A DNA stretch of 64,000 bases from Runella rosea (GTDB lineage Bacteria > Bacteroidota > Bacteroidia > Cytophagales > Spirosomataceae). The translations under genes and the position numbers were made by a program. Numbering within the stretch: position 1 is the stretch's first letter; the number at the start of each line of letters is the position of its first letter. Shown here piece by piece: positions 1 to 7,286 of this stretch. The stretch spans positions 3,100,001 to 3,164,000 of the forward strand of contig NZ_CP030850.1 in NCBI RefSeq assembly GCF_003325355.1, given 5' to 3'. Below the pieces are notes generated by a model. That model made no database searches and was not told the origin of the DNA. It saw only the letters and a program-made list of their open reading frames with translations.

Positions 1-2
1 AA

Positions 3-335
3 TCCTTAAAGAAGAAAAAGGGCGCTAAAAATCCTTTCCAAAAAATTCAGGACTGGTTTGGTGAAAATGAAATGGATATTTTGAGCGACCTCACCAATCG
101 TGAATACGAAGCGCGTTTGCGTACCATTGAAGGTCTGGACGACTTGGTGGATGATTTCCACCGGGGATTGAGTCGCGAAGAAAAACTGTTTTTAATGGAA
201 TTTGCCCTACACGGAATGGCCGAATACTCACTTGTGGGCAAGCAAGCGATGGATAACGGGCTTCATTTTAAAGATTTGCTCAGCAGTATGTTTTCAGGCC
301 CCGATGCTGACGACGACGACGACGATGTGTTTTAA
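3..335 (+). CDS. C-terminal fragment of a protein cut by the window edge (possibly a magnesium-chelatase-like AAA+ ATPase)
   Basis: This frame is open from the first bases of the window to a TAA at 333-335, so only the last 110 codons are seen. The fragment starts Lys-rich, continues as a soluble mostly helical stretch (REEKLFLMEFALHGMAEYS) and ends in a very acidic tail, GPDADDDDDDVF. There are no membrane segments. From memory, Cytophagales MoxR/Mg-chelatase type ATPases can end in a similar helical domain, but no Walker motif lies in the visible part, so the family is a guess. The internal Met at 72 is not the start because the frame continues upstream. A strong hairpin terminator follows 16 bases after the stop. 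Confidence 0.6.
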   Translation, partial: SLKKKKGAKNPFQKIQDWFGENEMDILSDLTNREYEARLRTIEGLDDLVDDFHRGLSREEKLFLMEFALHGMAEYSLVGKQAMDNGLHFKDLLSSMFSGPDADDDDDDVF

Positions 336-351
336 TTTTAAATACTAAAGC

Positions 352-399
352 GTCTAACCTAAACGCCCGGCCAAATTTGGCTGGGCGTTTAGGTTAGAC
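352..399. terminator. Long perfect hairpin, probably a bidirectional terminator
   Basis: A 17-base arm at 352-368 pairs perfectly with 383-399. The 14-base middle contains the palindrome CCAAATTTGG. It sits between the convergent genes ending at 335 (+) and 394 (-). The TAA stop of the minus-strand gene (394-396) lies inside the right arm. Neither side has a long T run, so termination is inferred from stem strength and position. Confidence 0.7.
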
Positions 400-1398
400 A
401 GCTAGTCGTCGATTAGGTCGGAGGGAATCCAATAACGGTCGGGTGTTTTGTTGTAAGCGCTGTTTTACGAATCCATCGCGCAAATAAGCGGGAAGCGCAT
501 CAATCCACTGCGTATACTCGTCTATCCCTACCGCTTTTGCTATGTAACATTCATGGACAAAATTGAGGTACTTCACGATGTTGAGCAAAGAATGGTGAAA
601 TTGAGAAATATCGATATCTGCTTCAACAAACCGCTCTAATTCGCGCTGAGTGCCTGATACTTTTAGTCTTGCCATTATGTCGAAATAGGTCGTAACACCC
701 ATACTTTTGGCAATTTGTTCCCAATTTCGTACCCCAAACTTCGTCAATATCTTTCCCGTCTTGGTACGGAGTGCCTTTTCAGGATTAGCCTGTAAACGCT
801 GCCGAAACACTCGCGCCGATATGTTACGCGTAGTTTTCAGAAATTGAGCCACGTGTGCTTCCGCCTGCTTAGGCGTTTGGATAGGCAATAAAAGGGCTTG
901 CTCATCGCTATCAAGCAAATGATGAAGGCTATAGTGCCCAACAGGGCCCTCCGCGTAAAAACTCACCGATTTAGGATACCAGCCTTTGACCACATACCCG
1001 TTGATAATCTGCCTGATAATGGCTTCAGCATTCACATTAATCCCCTGAATGGCTAGAAAAGCCTTGGCGCTATATAACACGCTATAATATGCCTGGGGAA
1101 AGGTGGAGTGAAGGGCATATTTGAGAAAATTCTTGTCAGGATTGGCCGCGGTAGTTCTCAATGTGTATTCTGCATTCCACGCGTTGAGGAGCCATTTTTT
1201 GGTGAGATTTAGGCGTTCAGCTTCCTGCTTTGGGTGGAACCTCCGCAACCCGGCCAAATGCCCGATTTTGTTCGAACCTGCCAAATGACGAATGTGGTAA
1301 TCAATCCCTCTAAAGTGATTTAAAAACACCTGTGCAGGAATGGATTTTTTCCACTGCTCATCAGCATTTATTAATTGATTTTCTGGCTGCTCTATCAT
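394..1398 (-). CDS. Unrecognised 334-residue protein with a possible HEPN-like helical segment
   Basis: A complete minus-strand frame of 334 residues starts at ATG 1396-1398. No signal peptide or membrane segment is seen, so it should be cytoplasmic. The protein is basic and helix-rich. The stretch around residues 95-115 (FPQAYYSVLYSAKAFLAIQG) resembles the first helices of HEPN domains, where an aromatic AYY...A pattern is common, but I cannot point to a clear RxxxxH active site. The rest matches nothing I know. It is monocistronic: the gene on its 5' side diverges and the gene on its 3' side converges. Its stop codon is embedded in the hairpin at 352-399. Codon use looks like its neighbours, so I think the gene is real but its function is unknown. 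Confidence 0.65.
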   Translation of the reverse strand: MIEQPENQLINADEQWKKSIPAQVFLNHFRGIDYHIRHLAGSNKIGHLAGLRRFHPKQEAERLNLTKKWLLNAWNAEYTLRTTAANPDKNFLKYALHSTFPQAYYSVLYSAKAFLAIQGINVNAEAIIRQIINGYVVKGWYPKSVSFYAEGPVGHYSLHHLLDSDEQALLLPIQTPKQAEAHVAQFLKTTRNISARVFRQRLQANPEKALRTKTGKILTKFGVRNWEQIAKSMGVTTYFDIMARLKVSGTQRELERFVEADIDISQFHHSLLNIVKYLNFVHECYIAKAVGIDEYTQWIDALPAYLRDGFVKQRLQQNTRPLLDSLRPNRRLAV

Positions 1399-1553
1399 TG
1401 TTTTTGGTATTATTTTAATAAAACATCATTGTTACTAAACAACGAAAAACGGCCTTGAAAAGTTCATTAAAAATCCATCTCAAATTATAGCACATACACT
1501 TAATTATCAGATAGTTAATTGATTAATTTTACACCTAAAACCAGCCACTTTTT

Positions 1554-1577
1554 AGCCTTTAAAAAGGCTGCTTTTTT
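1554..1577 (+). terminator. Rho-independent terminator with no gene upstream on its strand
   Basis: AGCCTT (1554-1559) pairs with AAGGCT (1564-1569) around a TAAA loop, followed by GC and a run of six T. The orientation reads on the + strand. The only annotated gene upstream (394-1398) points away from it, so the hairpin would end a short transcript arising in 1399-1553, or be a relic. Confidence 0.5.
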
Positions 1578-1648
1578 CGTATGATTTTTCCAACAAACAA
1601 GGTTTTAATTAAAAAAACCGGTTTCGGTAAAACCTCCGAGGAAGGCAT

Positions 1649-1656
1649 TATCTTTG
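1649..1656 (+). promoter_or_regulatory. Candidate Bacteroidota -7 box for the TPR lipoprotein gene
   Basis: TATCTTTG at 1649-1656 fits the Bacteroidota -7 consensus TAnnTTTG and lies 21 bases before the ATG at 1678. A TTTC at 1622-1625 could be a weak -33 element, with a 23-base spacer. Confidence 0.4.
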
Positions 1657-1677
1657 TGACTTCAATATTGATTGTTT

Positions 1678-2760
1678 ATGGCCACATTTCTCTTCAAAAA
1701 AGCCCCTACCCTAAAAACCCTCATCCAATTCGTTTTTTCGGGCTACGTTATCATTTTGTCCTTGTTAACATTGGTTCTCACGGCTTGTTCTGACCAAAAT
1801 CAGAGTGAAGCTGCGCAGTTTTTTTTAAAGGGAAATCTTGCGTTGGAACAAAAAGAATACGCCAACGCCATTCGCTACTACGACGAGGCATTGGAGAAAA
1901 AGAAGGATTTTGCAGATGTTCACAGCAATCGCGGGATTGCTTATTTGCGGATAGGCGAGTTGGACAAGGCCTTGCAGGATTTTAATCAGGCCCTTGAGAT
2001 TGATAAAGACTTCGCCGAAGCTTATTTCAACCGAGCAGGTGTATTGATTGATAAAAGTGAGTTTTCGCTGGCGGCGGCCGATTTAGAGCAAATTCGTAAG
2101 GTGTACCAAGATTCTTCCAATTATTACTTAAAATGGGGCGATTTAAAATCCCAACAGGGTTATTACGAACAGGCGCTTGCTGAATACGACCGTGCACTCG
2201 CTTTACAGGCAGGCAACGTGCAGGCCCGAGTCAACCGGGGAGTGGTTTATTTTGCGAAGAAAAATTTTAAAGAAGCACAAGACGATTTCGAAAGTGCCCT
2301 TAAGCTTAATCCACAGCAGGAATTGGCTTACAATAACTTGGCCTTGATTTTTGCGCGGAACAACCAACCCGAGAAAGCCCTGCAATTCATCAATCGGGCC
2401 TTAGATTTTGACGTAGTCAACCCGATTTATTTAAACAATAAAGGTTACGTATTGCTGCTGCAAAATCAGTTGGAGGAAGCCAAAAAACTGATTGACCAAT
2501 CGCTGGCCAAATCGCCCAAAAACAGTTATGCGCACCGCAATGTAGGTCTATATTTTCTCCGTAAAGGACAAAAAACCGAGGCTTTGGAAGCACTCCAAAA
2601 AGCGTATAACCTCGACCCTTCTACCGACCAAATTCATGCTTGGCTCGGCGAAGCGCTTTTGATAAATAATCAAAAAGAAAAAGCCTGTAAAATGTGGCGA
2701 CAGGGACAATCTTTGGGCGACGAAGCGTCTTCTACGAAGTACAATCAACAGTGTAAATAA
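1678..2760 (+). CDS. Tetratricopeptide-repeat lipoprotein
   Basis: 360 residues from ATG 1678. A TTG at 1672 in the same frame is a weaker start and would lie very close to the predicted transcript start. The N-terminus is a long hydrophobic signal ending in the lipobox LTAC, with the lipidated Cys at residue 37. From about residue 45 to 345 the protein is a string of TPR units, recognisable by repeats such as YDEALEKKKDFADVHSNRG and FNQALEIDKDFAEAYFNRA, with Ala/Gly at the usual packing positions and about eight repeats. The family acts as a protein-protein scaffold; the partner is unknown. The next gene, a transporter on the same strand, starts 55 bases downstream, but nothing links their functions. 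The family call is firm, the role open. Confidence 0.9.
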   Translation: MATFLFKKAPTLKTLIQFVFSGYVIILSLLTLVLTACSDQNQSEAAQFFLKGNLALEQKEYANAIRYYDEALEKKKDFADVHSNRGIAYLRIGELDKALQDFNQALEIDKDFAEAYFNRAGVLIDKSEFSLAAADLEQIRKVYQDSSNYYLKWGDLKSQQGYYEQALAEYDRALALQAGNVQARVNRGVVYFAKKNFKEAQDDFESALKLNPQQELAYNNLALIFARNNQPEKALQFINRALDFDVVNPIYLNNKGYVLLLQNQLEEAKKLIDQSLAKSPKNSYAHRNVGLYFLRKGQKTEALEALQKAYNLDPSTDQIHAWLGEALLINNQKEKACKMWRQGQSLGDEASSTKYNQQCK

Positions 2761-2815
2761 TACTTTTGCGCGTTAACGACACCCTTTACTCACTTTATAA
2801 CCCACCTTTACTTTC

Positions 2816-3682
2816 TTGAAAAATATTGTCATTGGCTTATTTTTTGCCGCTTTGTGGGCGTCGGCTTCGGTAGCCACTAAATTTGGCATTAGATCAGCCG
2901 ACCCGCTCATTTTGGCCAATGTGCGTTTTTTGATTGCGGGTGGTTTGATGCTCGGCTTCGCTTACTTAGTGCAAGGGCGTAAAAATCCGCTACCCAAGGG
3001 CAAAGAATGGGGCCAGCTTCTCATTTTTGCCTTTCTCAATACAACGCTGTATTTGAGTGCATTTGTGATTTCAATGCGCGAGGTCGCGGCGGGTATCGGC
3101 AGTCTTTCAACGGCCACAGGCCCACTTTTTGTGATTATTATTTCGGCGTTTTGGCTACAGCGTCAATTGCGCTGGTACGAGGCCGTTGGTGTAGTACTTG
3201 GACTGTCGGGGGCAGCGATGGCTACTTGGCCTTTGCTTCAAAACAGCTACGCCAGCGCAAGAGGATTATCCATTCTGATGGCGGGGATTGTGGCCGTATC
3301 GGCGGCAAGCGTTTATTATTCCAAAGTAAAATGGCAATTACCCAACCTATTGATTAACGGTTGGCAAGTGATGCTCGGTGGGCTTATGCTGTTGCCGTTT
3401 ACCATCTATTTCGCCGATTGGCAAGGTGCGCAATGGGATATTCAATTTTGGGCTTCCGTGGCGTGGCTAATTATTCCAGTGTCGGTTATTTCGCTGCAAC
3501 TTTGGTTTTATTTGTTACGTCTTGATGCAGTAAAAGCTTCACTTTGGCTGTTTTTATGCCCCATTTTTGGATTTACCTATTCCAATCTCCTGCTCAATGA
3601 GCCGCTCTCTTGGCACACTTTTGGCGGAACAGCCCTGGTGATTTCGGGACTCTACGTAGCCCAGCGCGATAAATTTTCGTAA
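2816..3682 (+). CDS. EamA/DMT-superfamily permease
   Basis: 288 residues, beginning at TTG 2816. No upstream ATG exists in frame, and the first residues (MKNIVIGLFFAALWASASVATKFG) are the expected first membrane helix of the family. About ten hydrophobic segments are visible in two similar halves, each beginning with an EamA-like signature: A-A-L-W-A-S near residue 12 and the S-G-A-A-M-A-T segment at the junction of the halves. DMT exporters move amino acids, nucleosides or drugs out of the cell; the substrate cannot be read from sequence. The gene is followed 5 bases after its stop by a 24-base inverted repeat that probably ends transcription. Confidence 0.88.
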   Translation: MKNIVIGLFFAALWASASVATKFGIRSADPLILANVRFLIAGGLMLGFAYLVQGRKNPLPKGKEWGQLLIFAFLNTTLYLSAFVISMREVAAGIGSLSTATGPLFVIIISAFWLQRQLRWYEAVGVVLGLSGAAMATWPLLQNSYASARGLSILMAGIVAVSAASVYYSKVKWQLPNLLINGWQVMLGGLMLLPFTIYFADWQGAQWDIQFWASVAWLIIPVSVISLQLWFYLLRLDAVKASLWLFLCPIFGFTYSNLLLNEPLSWHTFGGTALVISGLYVAQRDKFS

Positions 3683-3687
3683 ATATT

Positions 3688-3754
3688 GTAGGGGCAGGCC
3701 TTGCGTCTGCCCTCTTTCAAAATAAGATTAGGCAGACGCAAGGCCTGCCCCTAC
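3688..3754. repeat. REP-like inverted repeat between convergent genes
   Basis: Perfect 24-base arms at 3688-3711 (beginning GTAGGGGCAGGCC) and 3731-3754 flank a 19-base spacer. The sequence family (GTAGGGGCAGRCC...TCTGCC) recurs between genes in many Bacteroidota genomes, as I recall, so this may be a dispersed REP-type element that doubles as a terminator. Only one copy lies in this window. Confidence 0.65.
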
Positions 3755-3757
3755 TGA

Positions 3758-4318
3758 TTAAAATACCTTCTTCAAACTAAGGCCAAACGCCACCGAGTTG
3801 TTAGGTAAGGGTTCGGCCGAAAGCCCAATGCGTGGCCGACCCAAGCGGGAATTGTAGGTATTGACGGCCCTCCGCAACTGAGCGTTTGCGACGAGGTTGG
3901 AAGTCAACGAAACACCGATGGCACCAAAATACGTAATCCAGAACGTTTGGCGACTCACGCCTCTTCCACCCACCGAACGCGAAGTAACCAAGAAGTAAAT
4001 ACCGGGCAAAGCCGATATCACCGAGCCAACCGCGCGTATGGTGCGCGCCCTGGTAAAATAACGATTTACCTCAGGGTCATCCATTTCACCAAAAGGAATT
4101 TCTAACGAATATTGGTTGCGGAGGCGTTGTCCACCGTAATAATACCGTCCGTTGCTGCCAATGATAATGGGTTTTAAATGAACGTTTTCCAGCAGAGGTT
4201 GAAAAAAAGCTGTGTCTCTTCGTGAACTCGGCGGTTGTTGCGCAAGCAGCGACGATGTGGCATAACACAAAATGAAAACCGCGATAAGCACTTGATTGGT
4301 AAGGTTATTCTTCTTCAT
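3758..4318 (-). CDS. Small exported protein of unknown function
   Basis: 186 residues from ATG 4316-4318. The frame extends 29 codons further upstream, but the chosen Met begins a classic signal peptide (MKKNNLTNQVLIAVFILCYATSSLLAQQ) with cleavage likely near LLA-QQ. After it comes a soluble part with one or two short hydrophobic stretches around residues 95-140 (VGSVISALPGIYFLV, TFWITYFGAIGVSLTSNL). That suggests a small membrane-associated or outer-membrane protein. The end reads GLSLKKVF, with a C-terminal aromatic residue as in beta-barrel proteins, though the protein is too short and helical-looking for a clear barrel call. It is transcribed divergently from dabA across a 464-base gap. 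Confidence 0.65.
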   Translation of the reverse strand: MKKNNLTNQVLIAVFILCYATSSLLAQQPPSSRRDTAFFQPLLENVHLKPIIIGSNGRYYYGGQRLRNQYSLEIPFGEMDDPEVNRYFTRARTIRAVGSVISALPGIYFLVTSRSVGGRGVSRQTFWITYFGAIGVSLTSNLVANAQLRRAVNTYNSRLGRPRIGLSAEPLPNNSVAFGLSLKKVF

Positions 4319-4782
4319 TACAACGTATTTTAAAAATAAATGGGCTGTTGAAAGCAATGGAGTGAAAACGATTGAAAGGGCATAAGATACTATAAAAATG
4401 CTCATCTCCCTTTGAATTTTCAGAGACGATGCTGGAAAATCTCAAAAATATTAAAAATCAACACATTAAAATAGGATTAAAAAAAGATGTTAACATTTTA
4501 AATCATAAGGTTATCTTTCTATTTTCAAAACCAACAAAATGACATTAATCATTTAATAATCAAATAATTAAATGAAAATTGTTTTTAATTTCATCTTAAA
4601 TAAAGCAAAGTTTTTTTATTAGAAAATAAAGTACTATTTCTATTTTAATGGCAAATTAATCTCTCGAAATTCTTATCGGCGTAGATTTGAATATTCATTA
4701 GCAAAAAACGGCGATGCCCGATTGCTCAACTGCCGTTACTCAATCCGTCTACTGAGTTCATAGTAAACACCATAGTAAGTAC
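4319..4782. other. AT-rich divergent intergenic region upstream of dabA
   Basis: 464 bases, very AT-rich between 4430 and 4650, without an open frame of note. AACGGC at 4707-4712 can pair with GCCGTT at 4732-4737 to form a small hairpin 45 bases before the dabA start. Both divergent promoters must lie here, but I find no convincing TTTG/TAnnTTTG pair. Confidence 0.4.
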
Positions 4783-7278
4783 ATGAAAACACATGATTCA
4801 TTGTTCGATGAACACGAAGTACTCCATGATTTGAAGCACTTCTTACCTGCTCAAGCCCCACTCAAAGACTTTATCCACCACAATACACTGCACGCATTTC
4901 AGACGGACAAATTCTACGAAGCTACTCAAAGAGCATCTGAATTGTTTGGGTATAAAGTCTCGCTTTCGCTGGATGAATTCCGTGAATTATATAAGTCGGA
5001 GCGCATCAAAAAAGAGGTGCTTGACAAAATCGTTGTCGAAAAGAAAGGAGCGAAAGCCCTTAAGGAATGGCAAAATAACCTTATTTCGAAAAAATACGCT
5101 CCTGCGGCCTTACCCAGGGTTGGCGCATTGCGAGCCAACTGGAAAAAGCACTACCGCATCGATTTGGATTCTCTAGTGCATCCGATTCTTTTCAGAGTGC
5201 TTTGCAGTTATCTTGACCAAGGAATTTCGATTTGGAATTTTCCCATTAAAGATAAAACATTTCTGGCTTCCATGCGGGAGCTAGAAAAAAATAGTTTTTC
5301 CAGCATTTTTAGGTCTTCCCGCGCCAAAGATTTGCTTTTAAACGGCAACTGCGAAATCAGCTCGTTGTTGAAAATTCTGGTGGGCAAAAAAGAATTATAT
5401 CAACAATACCTCTACGATCAGCAATTCGCGCATCAGGGATGGTCGGGAATGGTATCGGCCATTGAAGACCAACCGCAAACATTGCTCGACCGCCGCAAAA
5501 TATCACTCCATGATGTGATTGTGTTTGAACTTTTATTGGAAATCGACGCCCTCGACTTTCACTGCGGTCGAAATTGGCAACCGTTAAAAGAGCGCATAAT
5601 TCAGACGCCAATTCCACTTTTTGCTCCCGTCGAAAAAACCGAACTGAACGAAGTACTTACGCTATGGCAGGAGGCTTTTGAATGGAGTTATTATGACCAA
5701 GTACTGACGGGACTTCAAAACAAAAAGAAAGAGAGCGTTGATACCTCTCGCAAAAGCTTTCAGGCCATGTTTTGTATCGACGACCGTGAATGCTCCCTGC
5801 GACGCTATCTGGAAGAATTTGACCCCGCCTGCGAGACCTTTGGTACGCCCGGTTTTTTTGGAGTGGAGTTCTTTTATCAACCCGAAGACGGTAAATTTTA
5901 TACCAAAGTTTGCCCCGCTCCCGTAACACCCAAATACTTAATTAAAGAAATCGGCAATAAACACCGACGCAAAAAAGATGTGCATTTCAGCAAACACTCC
6001 CACTCTTTTTACGGAGGTTGGCTGATTTCTCAAACGCTGGGATTTTGGTCAGCCGCGAAGCTGTTTATCAATATTTTTCGACCTTCGATGAGTCCCGCTA
6101 CGGCATCCTCTTTCAAACACATGGACCGGTTTTCGACGCTTACCATCGAAAACAAACATGCCAATCACCACGAAAACGACCTTCAAATTGGATTCACGAT
6201 TGACGAAATGGCCATTCGTGTCGAAAACCTGCTGAAAAGCATTGGTTTGATAGATAATTTTGCGCCCATCGTGTACGTGATAGGGCACGGAGCAAGTAGC
6301 GTAAACAACCCTCACTACGCCGCCTACGACTGCGGTGCCTGCGCGGGTCGGGCGGGCTCGGTCAACTCGCGGGTGATTTCTTTCATGGCTAACCACCCCA
6401 GAGTCAGGGCTATTTTGAGCGACAGAGGCATCGTGATTCCTGCCGATACCCAGTTTATAGGTGGCCTTCATGATACTACCCGCGACGAAATAGTGTACTT
6501 TGACGAAAACGCGCTCTCGCCCAAAAATCAGGAAAGACACAACAAGAATGAGACAATTTTTGAGAAAGCATTGGATTATAATGCCAAAGAACGCTCTCGG
6601 AGATTTGAATCCATTGATACCACACTGAGCCCTCAAAAAATCCACGAAAAGATAAGAACACGCTCAGTATCGTTGTTTGAGCCTCGGCCAGAGCTCAACC
6701 ACGCCACCAACGCCCTTTGTATCATTGGCCGGCGGAGCTTATCGAAAGATGTGTTCCTGGACAGACGCGCGTTTTTAAATTCGTTTGACTACCAAGTAGA
6801 CCCCGAAGGAAAGTACTTACTCAATATTCTTAACGCGGCCGCTCCTGTATGCGGAGGTATTAATCTGGAGTATTTTTTCTCACGCGTAGATAACCAAAAA
6901 CTCGGTGCAGGAACCAAATTACCGCACAATGTGATGGGACTTTTTGGAGTTGCCAACGGAATCGACGGCGATTTGCGCCCTGGACTGCCGAGCCAAATGA
7001 TTGAGGTACACGACCCAGTACGCCTTCTGATGATTGTGGAACACTTCCCAGAATTAGTCTTGAAAACGATTCAAAAAAATCCCGCAACGTATGAGTGGTT
7101 TATCAATGAATGGGTCAATTTGGCCGTGATAAACCCCGAAACACAGGAAATTTCAGTGTTTAAAAATGGGGAGTTTGTGCCTTACAATCCTTTGGTAAAT
7201 CACGTAGACACGGTCAACAACATGACGTCTTTGTTGGAAACTCACCATGAAAACCTTCCCGTTTACTCACTTAGCTAG
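4783..7278 (+). CDS. dabA: DabA, inorganic carbon accumulation complex, zinc (carbonic-anhydrase-like) subunit
   Basis: 831 residues, the normal size for the UPF0753/DUF2309 family. DabA works with the membrane protein DabB to convert CO2 to bicarbonate in a directional, energy-coupled way. The zinc site is intact: C331 and D333 in FCIDDRE, H502 in VIGHGAS and C517 in YDCGACAGR. The spacings (2 residues, and 15 between His and Cys) equal those I recall for the Halothiobacillus enzyme. No signal peptide or clear membrane helices are seen, as expected for a peripheral cytoplasmic subunit. dabB follows after 8 bases, so the two are co-transcribed. The order dabA-dabB is the reverse of that in many autotroph operons. 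No RuBisCO, carboxysome or CbbR-type gene is nearby, so the likely role is bicarbonate supply for anaplerotic carboxylases. Confidence 0.93.
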   Translation: MKTHDSLFDEHEVLHDLKHFLPAQAPLKDFIHHNTLHAFQTDKFYEATQRASELFGYKVSLSLDEFRELYKSERIKKEVLDKIVVEKKGAKALKEWQNNLISKKYAPAALPRVGALRANWKKHYRIDLDSLVHPILFRVLCSYLDQGISIWNFPIKDKTFLASMRELEKNSFSSIFRSSRAKDLLLNGNCEISSLLKILVGKKELYQQYLYDQQFAHQGWSGMVSAIEDQPQTLLDRRKISLHDVIVFELLLEIDALDFHCGRNWQPLKERIIQTPIPLFAPVEKTELNEVLTLWQEAFEWSYYDQVLTGLQNKKKESVDTSRKSFQAMFCIDDRECSLRRYLEEFDPACETFGTPGFFGVEFFYQPEDGKFYTKVCPAPVTPKYLIKEIGNKHRRKKDVHFSKHSHSFYGGWLISQTLGFWSAAKLFINIFRPSMSPATASSFKHMDRFSTLTIENKHANHHENDLQIGFTIDEMAIRVENLLKSIGLIDNFAPIVYVIGHGASSVNNPHYAAYDCGACAGRAGSVNSRVISFMANHPRVRAILSDRGIVIPADTQFIGGLHDTTRDEIVYFDENALSPKNQERHNKNETIFEKALDYNAKERSRRFESIDTTLSPQKIHEKIRTRSVSLFEPRPELNHATNALCIIGRRSLSKDVFLDRRAFLNSFDYQVDPEGKYLLNILNAAAPVCGGINLEYFFSRVDNQKLGAGTKLPHNVMGLFGVANGIDGDLRPGLPSQMIEVHDPVRLLMIVEHFPELVLKTIQKNPATYEWFINEWVNLAVINPETQEISVFKNGEFVPYNPLVNHVDTVNNMTSLLETHHENLPVYSLS

Positions 7279-7286
7279 TTATTGCC

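Noticed and set aside
1581-1793. 70-residue + strand frame before the TPR gene
   Set aside because: It overlaps the lipoprotein signal in another frame and has no protein-like features.
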